A DNA stretch of 15,561 nt from Enterocloster bolteae (lineage in GTDB: Bacteria; Bacillota_A; Clostridia; Lachnospirales; Lachnospiraceae). Shown here in pieces: positions 1 to 5,536 of this stretch. The stretch's first letter is position 1. Every line of letters starts with the position of its first letter. A program made the position numbers and the translations under genes. The notes under the pieces are model-generated. The model was given only the letters and a program-made list of their open reading frames with translations, ran no database searches and was not told where the DNA came from. The stretch covers positions 1 to 15,561 of the forward strand of contig JAETTS010000019.1 of the NCBI GenBank assembly GCA_021769025.1, read 5' to 3'.

Positions 1-888
1 CCATGCTTCATGGCCAATGTCCATCCCCAGGGCGTTGGCATATTGGATAACGCAGTCTTCGATGATCCAGTGGTGCCCGCGGTTGCAGGAAAGAGCGCCT
101 CTCTGGGGAACTGGCGCGCCGTTGGCAGCGTGCAGCATAGTAAGTCCTTTTACTTTTATGTAGGATTGGTATGGCTTCTCCGGCACAAAGTTCTGTTCCC
201 TGCAGGATGCCTCGATGAGATGGCCCTCAGGGGAGCCGTTGTCCGGCATGCGGAAATGTACCTTCATGCCATCCTCTTCCACCCAATACGATCCCGGCGT
301 ATCCTGCATCAGACGGTACAGCTGCACCTGCTTTAGGGGAACTCCGTCTACGTAGATCATGCCTCTCCGAAGAAAATATGGGGTCAGATCCGACTGCTGA
401 TCCACCCTGGCGTAACGCAGCCACTCCTTTTCATGAATGCAGTTTATGACTCCAAAAGGATTGTATCCATGAAACATCTCTCCATTCAGGCAATGCTGCC
501 AGATCACAGGTTCTGTCCCATCTCTGTCCTTTCCAATCTGGTATTCCTTGCTCCGCTGGAATCCTTTTATAACCTCCGAAGCTTTGATAATCACCTCGCC
601 GTCGCCTGCCGCCTCATAGGACACCATATGTTCCTCGTCGGTTCCTCCTTTCGACGGTCTTACTGTCTCCCGGTATTCTCCTGCATGTATCATGACCCTG
701 GTTCCCGGCCCGGCAATCTTTGCAGCCCTTCCAATGGTTTGAAACGGCTTCTTAAAGGAACCGTCTCCGTCTGTGTCCGAGCCCAGTGTTTTGTGGACAT
801 GCAGTTTCCTTGTATCTGTCTGGGGCTTTTCCCAAATATGGAAATCCCTTCCATCAGGAAGAACGGCTGTCCAATCCCTGTCCTTCAT
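1..888 (-). CDS. Right-handed beta-helix protein (pectate-lyase-like fold), 3' end beyond the window
   Basis: The reading frame stays open from an ATG at 888 to the window edge, giving 296 codons without a stop, so the C-terminus is missing. GGAGG lies 6 bases before the ATG. The N-terminus (MKDRDWTAVLPDG) is charged and hydrophilic, with no signal peptide. Residues of about 30-90 match the usual opening of secreted or intracellular beta-helix proteins (DUF1565-like): a G-S-D-T-D-G-DG-S-KKPFQTI stretch, then GTRVMIHAGEYRE and a YEAAGDGEVIIKASEVIKG segment. Later segments with 'GALSCNRGHHWIIEDCVIQYA' spacing look like helix coils. Such proteins are carbohydrate lyases or glycosidases (for example GH141-type). 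I infer cytoplasmic action on sugars brought in by the transporter encoded upstream, because it is the last visible gene of that operon, 17 bases after the isomerase-like gene. The exact activity is unknown. Confidence 0.82.
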   Translation of the reverse strand, partial: MKDRDWTAVLPDGRDFHIWEKPQTDTRKLHVHKTLGSDTDGDGSFKKPFQTIGRAAKIAGPGTRVMIHAGEYRETVRPSKGGTDEEHMVSYEAAGDGEVIIKASEVIKGFQRSKEYQIGKDRDGTEPVIWQHCLNGEMFHGYNPFGVINCIHEKEWLRYARVDQQSDLTPYFLRRGMIYVDGVPLKQVQLYRLMQDTPGSYWVEEDGMKVHFRMPDNGSPEGHLIEASCREQNFVPEKPYQSYIKVKGLTMLHAANGAPVPQRGALSCNRGHHWIIEDCVIQYANALGMDIGHEAW

Positions 889-905
889 ATAAGCCTCCTG
901 TTCCT

Positions 906-1730
906 CTATAGAAATCGCGCATACCGTTTTCGCACGTATTGTATGCTGTCTGTAAATTCTTCTTCTGTATGTAAATGTTCAATCAATACTGGCATATCAG
1001 CCGACTGCTGCCGGATTCTCTCCAGATAATGTTCCAGATTCAGTCCGCCTTCCCCGCAGGGCTTTTCATACAGGCGGAATGTAAACTGGTCATCCAGCAG
1101 GACATCCTTGATATGGCAGCTTTTCATATACGGCCCCAGCTTCTCAAAACACTCATCAATAAACTCTTCGTTGAAAAAATACCGCTGAGGACAGTTTATC
1201 ATATTGGCCAGATCCATGTGAACCGCAAATTGTTCCCGGTTCACATCCTGTATCAGCTGCAGATACTCGTCTGGCCCTGTAGGATACATCCATGGCATAG
1301 GCTCAATGGTAAAATAGGTTGTCCGGGGCTGCGCACGGTCAATAATCTCCTGAATTACCGCCACGGTCTGCTTCCATGTGCTTTTGCTGAAATTTTCCTT
1401 GTAAGGCCCATCCCACAGCGCCCCCTTGGCGCCTGCCACATTGACACAGCACATAGCCCCCACACGATCCGCCAGCTTTAACTGTTCCACGGAATAATCT
1501 ATAACCTTTTTTTGCTCCCGCCTATCCGGTGCCAGCTGGTTTTTCCAGATTCCCACCTCCGCCAACACCAGATCATATGTCTTCGCAGCCTGCACATAAG
1601 CCTCGACCAGTTCTTCTGGAGCCCGCGAATCCGTGGGAAATATCACGCTTTTGCAGCCCAGTTGGTGCATTTTCCTGGCCCATTGATCCGGATTCTCGTG
1701 TTGAAATGCTTTATTGATACCCAACCGCAT
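906..1730 (-). CDS. Sugar phosphate isomerase/epimerase-like TIM barrel (AP endonuclease 2 superfamily)
   Basis: This is a 274-residue protein, the usual length for a single xylose-isomerase-like TIM barrel. Candidate metal ligands sit where the family has them: Glu143 (TIEPMP), His171/Asp173 (AVHMDLANM), His206 (SCHIKDV) and Glu251 (VLIEHL). The family isomerises or epimerises sugars and cyclitols or cleaves DNA; the operon context (sugar importer upstream, beta-helix protein downstream) points to sugar isomerisation or epimerisation in the cytoplasm. The ATG at 1730 is preceded by AGGAGG at good spacing. The gene starts 36 bases after the second permease and ends 17 bases before the beta-helix gene, so it is co-transcribed with both. 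The substrate cannot be read from sequence; inosose/tagatose-type epimerases are alternatives within the same fold. Confidence 0.85.
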   Translation of the reverse strand: MRLGINKAFQHENPDQWARKMHQLGCKSVIFPTDSRAPEELVEAYVQAAKTYDLVLAEVGIWKNQLAPDRREQKKVIDYSVEQLKLADRVGAMCCVNVAGAKGALWDGPYKENFSKSTWKQTVAVIQEIIDRAQPRTTYFTIEPMPWMYPTGPDEYLQLIQDVNREQFAVHMDLANMINCPQRYFFNEEFIDECFEKLGPYMKSCHIKDVLLDDQFTFRLYEKPCGEGGLNLEHYLERIRQQSADMPVLIEHLHTEEEFTDSIQYVRKRYARFL

Positions 1731-1766
1731 TGGCTTTCCTCCTGTTATAACCTATTGTAACCTATT

Positions 1767-2615
1767 TTACCCTTTCAAGCCGCTGGTGGCAATTCCCTCA
1801 ACGAAATATTTCTGTGCCACAAAAAACAAAAGCATCAGAGGCAGAACCGCAATAAAGGAAACCGCCATAATCTTACCCCAGTTTACGATGGCTTCTGAGT
1901 CCAGGGACAGCCGCAGGGCCAGGGAAATGGTATATTTCTCTCCTGAGTTTATAAAGATTAACTGGTTCAGATAATCGTTGTAGGTCCACATAAACTGGAA
2001 CAGCCCTGCGGAAAAAAGCGCTGGCTTCATAAGAGGCAATATCACCTGAACCAGAGTCCGGAAGGTGCTGCATCCGTCGATCTCTGCCGACTCGTCTAAC
2101 TCCCGGGGAATCCCGTGAAGAAACTGGATTAACATGTAGATGAAAAAGGAATTGCTGGCAAGCATCCCCGGCACATAAAAAGGCATATAGGTGTTGATCC
2201 AGTTTAATTTTGTATACAAAGTATACCTTGGAATCATCAGAACGGAATTAGGAAGCATAAGCAGCGCAATCATGACAGCGAACAAAACATTCTTCCCCCT
2301 AAACCGGAAACGCTGAAACCCATAAGCTGCCAGGGTACTGGAAATCAATGTAAACAGGGTTGTAGGAATTACCAGAATGAATGTATTCTTAAAATAGTGT
2401 CCATAGGTATACACCCCGCTTCCCTTCCAGCCGTCGATAAAGTTCTGAAAGCCATAGCTTTTCGGAAGCAGCTTTACGGAGCCGTAGATTTCCTCATTGG
2501 TCTTAAACGCGGCAAAAAACATCCAGATAATGGGATACAAAAGGATTGCCCCTATTAACACAATCATAAGATATGAGAGGATATTCTTCAACATTTTATT
2601 TTTTACTTTCTTCAT
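1767..2615 (-). CDS. Carbohydrate ABC transporter permease, MalG type (CUT1)
   Basis: This is an inner-membrane permease with about six hydrophobic segments. The first is the LSYLMIVLIGAILLYPIIW stretch near the N-terminus. The cytoplasmic EAA loop that contacts the ATPase is clear: ESAEIDG, nine residues, then VILPL. It pairs with the MalF-type permease to form the channel. I chose the ATG at 2615 (MKKVKNK, 282 residues) because AAAGGAG precedes it and because MalG relatives begin with a short basic stretch just before the first helix. Two upstream in-frame ATGs exist. The one at 2657 has a fair AAGGA site and lies one base past the previous stop; the one at 2678 overlaps the previous gene and lacks a site. 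The sugar is unknown. Confidence 0.93.
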   Translation of the reverse strand: MKKVKNKMLKNILSYLMIVLIGAILLYPIIWMFFAAFKTNEEIYGSVKLLPKSYGFQNFIDGWKGSGVYTYGHYFKNTFILVIPTTLFTLISSTLAAYGFQRFRFRGKNVLFAVMIALLMLPNSVLMIPRYTLYTKLNWINTYMPFYVPGMLASNSFFIYMLIQFLHGIPRELDESAEIDGCSTFRTLVQVILPLMKPALFSAGLFQFMWTYNDYLNQLIFINSGEKYTISLALRLSLDSEAIVNWGKIMAVSFIAVLPLMLLFFVAQKYFVEGIATSGLKG

Positions 2616-2658
2616 CAAACCTTCTCCTTTCGCGGCACGCCTGATTCCCTCATACATT

Positions 2659-3582
2659 CTATTTTCCTTCGTCTTCATAGAACACCCACGCTGAGGAGGA
2701 ACGGAACAGCGTCAGTGTCACCACCACAATCATGGCAAAAATCACCCAGGAGATAGAGCTGGCATAACCCATATTAAAGAAGGCAAATCCTTCTTTATAA
2801 AGCATCATTCCCAGCACATAGGTGGATTTCATCGGGCCTCCCTGGGTGATGACAAATGCAGAGGTAAAGTTCTGAAGAGCCTGGATGGTCTGCATAATCA
2901 GGGTGAAGAAGATAATAGGGCTGATCTGAGGAAGGGTGATATGGACAAATTTGGCGATTTTCCCTGCGCCGTCAATCTCCGATGCCTCATACAGGACTCT
3001 TGGAACGTTTTTCAGCGCTGCAAGGAACATTACCATGGAAGAGCCAAACTGCCATATTTCCAGAGAACAGATGGTTTTTAGGGCATATTTGGGATCTCCC
3101 CAGAACTGGATGGGCCCGATGCCAACTTTGGAAAGAAGTGTATTCACCACTCCATTATCCAGAAACATCAACCGCCAGAGAACTGCAACTGCTACGCTGC
3201 CTCCAAACAAGGATGGAATATAGTACAGGGTTCTTATTAAATTGATGCCTTTGATATCCCGGTTCAGGAACATAGCGATTGCCAGGGCCATCGTAAGTTT
3301 TAAAGGAACCGTATAAACCGTATAGAGGATGGTAGCCTTCAGAGAACTCTTGAAATCCCGGTCAGTTGTAAAAAGCTTGATATAATTCTGCAAGCCGACC
3401 CAGTGCATGCCGCCATTTACCTTATAATCGGTAAATGAGTAGTAAAAGGAACTGATAAATGGAAAAATCTGCAATACGATGAGCCCGGCCAGCCAGGGCA
3501 AGAGATACAGATAAGCCACCTGGTCTCTTTTTCTGTATGCTGCCGGTTGTTTCTTTTTTCTGCCTTCTGCTGTCTTCAACAT
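2659..3582 (-). CDS. Carbohydrate ABC transporter permease, MalF type (CUT1)
   Basis: This is a 307-residue membrane protein with a basic N-terminal tail (GRKKKQPAAYRKRDQ) followed by six predicted hydrophobic helices starting at YLYLLPWLAGLIVLQIFPF. The EAA loop reads YEASEIDGAGKIAKFVHITLP, which is diagnostic of sugar-importer permeases. The ATG at 3582 is preceded by AAGGAG at short spacing. A TTG five codons upstream would also be in frame but lies across that ribosome binding site. It is separated from the binding-protein gene by 85 bases containing a strong hairpin, and it is followed closely by the MalG-type permease. It should form the heterodimeric channel with that protein. No ABC ATPase is encoded in the visible operon, as is usual in Firmicutes, where a shared MsmX-like ATPase serves many CUT1 systems (known of the family; here inferred). 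Confidence 0.94.
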   Translation of the reverse strand: MLKTAEGRKKKQPAAYRKRDQVAYLYLLPWLAGLIVLQIFPFISSFYYSFTDYKVNGGMHWVGLQNYIKLFTTDRDFKSSLKATILYTVYTVPLKLTMALAIAMFLNRDIKGINLIRTLYYIPSLFGGSVAVAVLWRLMFLDNGVVNTLLSKVGIGPIQFWGDPKYALKTICSLEIWQFGSSMVMFLAALKNVPRVLYEASEIDGAGKIAKFVHITLPQISPIIFFTLIMQTIQALQNFTSAFVITQGGPMKSTYVLGMMLYKEGFAFFNMGYASSISWVIFAMIVVVTLTLFRSSSAWVFYEDEGK

Positions 3583-3613
3583 AACACTCCTTCCCAATCT
3601 CTTTTTGTCTGAA

Positions 3614-3646
3614 AGAAAATGAGGGTTTCATAAACCCCCATTTTCT
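3614..3646 (-). promoter_or_regulatory. Intercistronic hairpin between binding-protein and permease genes
   Basis: Two 15-base arms (3614-3628 and 3632-3646) flank a three-base loop. In the leftward mRNA all 15 positions pair, one as G-U; in the opposite strand that position would be an A-C mismatch, which fits selection for a leftward RNA structure. No clean U-run follows directly (TTTTCT then TTCAGAC), so full termination is unlikely. Structures at this place in sugar operons often let the binding protein be made in excess over the permeases, by partial termination or by protecting the upstream mRNA. That role is inferred. Confidence 0.7.
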
Positions 3647-3667
3647 AAAACCTGCCATTGTCATCCA

Positions 3668-5077
3668 TCAGTTTAAATCAAGAGATTTTGTATAATCTTC
3701 CAACAGTGAGACAGTCTCTTCTGCCGCTTTCTCAGGTGTCGTGGCACCAAATCCAATGGCCTCAATCTCGTCCCGCAGAATCTGCTGTACCTCATTAGAG
3801 CCAGAGAGGGCATCATCATCCTTAGCGGCGTACTGTCCCAAAATCTCAATGCTTTTTGCCATAACCGGATCCAGTGTGCCGTTCTTCTCAGCCAGTTCCC
3901 GTCCGCCGGAGGTAGCCGGGGCACTTCTTACACATCCCAAAGTCTCCTGAGCCGTTGCATCATTAAAGAAATAATCCAGGAACAGTTCCGCCTCTGCCAC
4001 ATGAGGAGAGCGCTTGGAAACGCTCATTACCTGCGGGGCATTGGCCAGCCATCCGTCAAGAACTGCATTCTCCATAACCGGAAGATTTCCTGCAGTGTAG
4101 GTATTGTTGGTATTGGCAGCCTTCATGTTGCCAATCAGAGAGTTGTGGCAGAAGGTTCCAACATACTTTCCGGCAATCCAATTGGGATCTGTATTTAAGT
4201 TATCTCCAGAGTAGGCAGCCATATAAGATGCCGGCGGAATCACGTTGTTGTCATACAGCGATTTCACCATATTGTATATCTGAGTCCATTCCTCAACCCC
4301 CTGCCTCAGTTCGCCGGTTTCATCATTTAAGTAGGAATCACCGCTTAACTGCTGGCAGTATGCCCGCATCAGAATATGCTGAATCATCTCCTTATTGCTG
4401 GAAATCAGGTAAATGCTGTCATCCATCTCATGAAGCTTACGGCCCCACTCGATCATCTCATCCCAGGTATATGGTTTTTCAAAATCAAAGCCGATCTCAT
4501 CCTTGTACTGCTCAATCAGCTGTTCATTTAACAGAAGCCCCATACCAGAAACACCGGTGGGAATCCCCAACTGCTCACCAGAATAACAGCCGCTGGACCG
4601 AAGAGCAAGATAATTTTCCTCAAACTGGCTGAAATCAAAGCCATCGGCCTTGAAATCCACAAAGTAATCCGTGTCTCCCGTGATATAAGCGGTCATGACC
4701 GAAGGGTCAATCTGCATGATATCCGGTTCGGTGCCTGCTGCCAGCTGGGTTGCCAGCTTATCTGCATAGCCGTCGGATCCGCCATACTCCGGCTCAATCT
4801 TTATATTGGGATACTTTTCTTCAAACTGCTCAATAACCGCCAGAGTAGCAGCCAGGCGCTCATCCCCACCCCACCAGGAAAAGCGAAGGGAAATCTGTTC
4901 CCCATCCGAGGCGGCAGCCGCAGTGGTCTCGGCTGTACCAGCTGTAGTCTCCGCCGCTTTGGTGGTCTCCCCTGCAGCGGCTGTCGTCGTAGATGTGGAT
5001 TGATTATTGGAGCCACAGGCAGCCAAAGACAATGTCATCGTTGTAGCAAGTAGTGTAGCAATGTACGTTTTTTTCAT
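3668..5077 (-). CDS. Extracellular sugar-binding lipoprotein of an ABC importer (family 1)
   Basis: This is a 469-residue protein with a lipoprotein signal: MKKTYIATLLATTMTLSLAAC, where Leu18-Ala-Ala-Cys21 is the lipobox, so Cys21 is lipidated and the mature protein is tethered outside the membrane. Residues of about 24-60 are a low-complexity linker rich in Thr, Ala and Glu (repeated ETT). The binding domain starts at ISLRFSWWGGDERLAATLAVIEQFEEKYPNIKIEPEYGG, which is typical of MalE/UgpB-type family 1 binding proteins, and continues with IMQIDPS and a GIPTGVSGMGLLLN segment. The ATG at 5077 is preceded by GGAGGA. It is the first gene of the leftward operon with two CUT1 permeases and two sugar-processing enzymes, about 45 bases from the predicted transcription start. 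The ligand is probably an oligosaccharide; which one cannot be told. Confidence 0.95.
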   Translation of the reverse strand: MKKTYIATLLATTMTLSLAACGSNNQSTSTTTAAAGETTKAAETTAGTAETTAAAASDGEQISLRFSWWGGDERLAATLAVIEQFEEKYPNIKIEPEYGGSDGYADKLATQLAAGTEPDIMQIDPSVMTAYITGDTDYFVDFKADGFDFSQFEENYLALRSSGCYSGEQLGIPTGVSGMGLLLNEQLIEQYKDEIGFDFEKPYTWDEMIEWGRKLHEMDDSIYLISSNKEMIQHILMRAYCQQLSGDSYLNDETGELRQGVEEWTQIYNMVKSLYDNNVIPPASYMAAYSGDNLNTDPNWIAGKYVGTFCHNSLIGNMKAANTNNTYTAGNLPVMENAVLDGWLANAPQVMSVSKRSPHVAEAELFLDYFFNDATAQETLGCVRSAPATSGGRELAEKNGTLDPVMAKSIEILGQYAAKDDDALSGSNEVQQILRDEIEAIGFGATTPEKAAEETVSLLEDYTKSLDLN

Positions 5078-5128
5078 TACATCCTCCCATTCTTTGTGAA
5101 ATTTCTACAGTTTCTATTTGATATTACA

Positions 5129-5157
5129 ATTATATATAGTAGTTTTCACCATTTAAA
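5129..5157 (-). promoter_or_regulatory. Predicted sigma-A promoter of the sugar ABC operon
   Basis: On the minus strand there is TTTAAA (5152-5157), 17 bases, then a perfect TATAAT (5129-5134). It lies 52 bases before the binding-protein ATG in an AT-rich stretch. The -35 box matches the consensus at only four of six positions, which suggests help from an activator. No catabolite-repression (cre) box was recognised nearby. Confidence 0.6.
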
Positions 5158-5199
5158 GGACTTGTTTTTACCAGTTTTCTTCTTTTCTTTACAAAATCT

Positions 5200-5243
5200 A
5201 AAAAAGGTATCACTTTCCGCTCTTGTAAGGCAAAAAATGATAC
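5200..5243 (-). terminator. Leftward hairpin with T6 tract upstream of the sugar operon promoter
   Basis: The arms are GTATCA (5207-5212) and TGATAC (5238-5243), with further imperfect pairing inside, followed on the minus strand by C and six T residues (5205-5200). It most simply ends leftward transcription coming from the oxidoreductase gene, keeping it out of the sugar operon. An alternative reading is an operator pair, since the two half-sites are about three helical turns apart. The stem is weak, so confidence is moderate. Confidence 0.45.
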
Positions 5244-5318
5244 ACAACTCTATTTATAATTTGTTAAGAAAGAAAACAAACTTTCGTCACATTTATCATG
5301 TAAACTTATAATCGAAAT

Positions 5319-5434
5319 CAGGTGAAAGCCTGTTTCAAGACTTTTTCATACTCTTGCTGACAGGAATCCCCCTTCCTGTCAGCCCTCCGAATGTTGAGGG
5401 GCTGCAGCAGTTGTTGTGCTGCAGCCCCTGTTTT
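5319..5434 (+). ncRNA. Candidate structured RNA or orphan attenuator, rightward
   Basis: The rightward strand carries three consecutive hairpins: CAGG/CCTG (5319-5332), a perfect 11-bp stem (5356-5366 with 5373-5383, loop TCCCCC), and a perfect 13-bp GC-rich stem (5397-5409 with 5417-5429) followed by G and TTTT. The last is terminator-like only in this direction. AGCCCTC (5381-5387) can also pair with GAGGG(G)CT (5396-5403), which would break both neighbouring stems, as in a terminator/antiterminator switch. A TATAAT at 5307-5312 is a possible -10 box, but its -35 region is poor. No rightward gene follows; the next gene converges. It could be a small RNA, a leader remnant, or 3' structure of the opposite transcript. 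Confidence 0.35.
5397..5434 (+). terminator. Rho-independent terminator-like hairpin, rightward
   Basis: A perfect 13-bp stem (AGGGGCTGCAGCA with its complement) and a GTTGTTG loop are followed by G and four T residues. On the opposite strand the bases after the stem are CAACATT, so only rightward transcription would be stopped. It would shield the 3' end of the convergent oxidoreductase gene from rightward transcripts. Confidence 0.5.
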
Positions 5435-5468
5435 GATGTAGAGCCTTGTTCCACTTTACTTTCAGCTG

Positions 5469-5515
5469 TTTACCAGCTTCTCCAGCAGGGATTCAAGCGT
5501 TCCCTGCCCGGTAAA
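5469..5515. other. Nested inverted repeat just after the oxidoreductase stop codon
   Basis: An outer pair TTTACC/GGTAAA (5469-5474, 5510-5515) encloses an inner pair GCAGGGA/TCCCTGC (5485-5491, 5501-5507). It lies 22-68 bases beyond the stop codon at 5537-5539 and could stabilise the 3' end of the leftward mRNA. No strong leftward T-run follows it. The rest of the non-coding stretch between 5078 and 5536 is AT-rich near the sugar promoter and otherwise shows only the sites listed separately. Confidence 0.4.
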
Positions 5516-5536
5516 TTTTAAGAATGCCTGGCAGAA

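Noticed and set aside
433..1481. Rightward open frames opposite the beta-helix and isomerase-like genes
   Set aside because: Both opposite-strand genes have motifs and ribosome binding sites; these frames have neither.
5096..5311. 71-codon rightward frame in the sugar operon promoter region
   Set aside because: It is AT-rich with Phe/Leu/Lys/Asn-biased composition, has no ribosome binding site, and overlaps the predicted promoter and a terminator-like hairpin.
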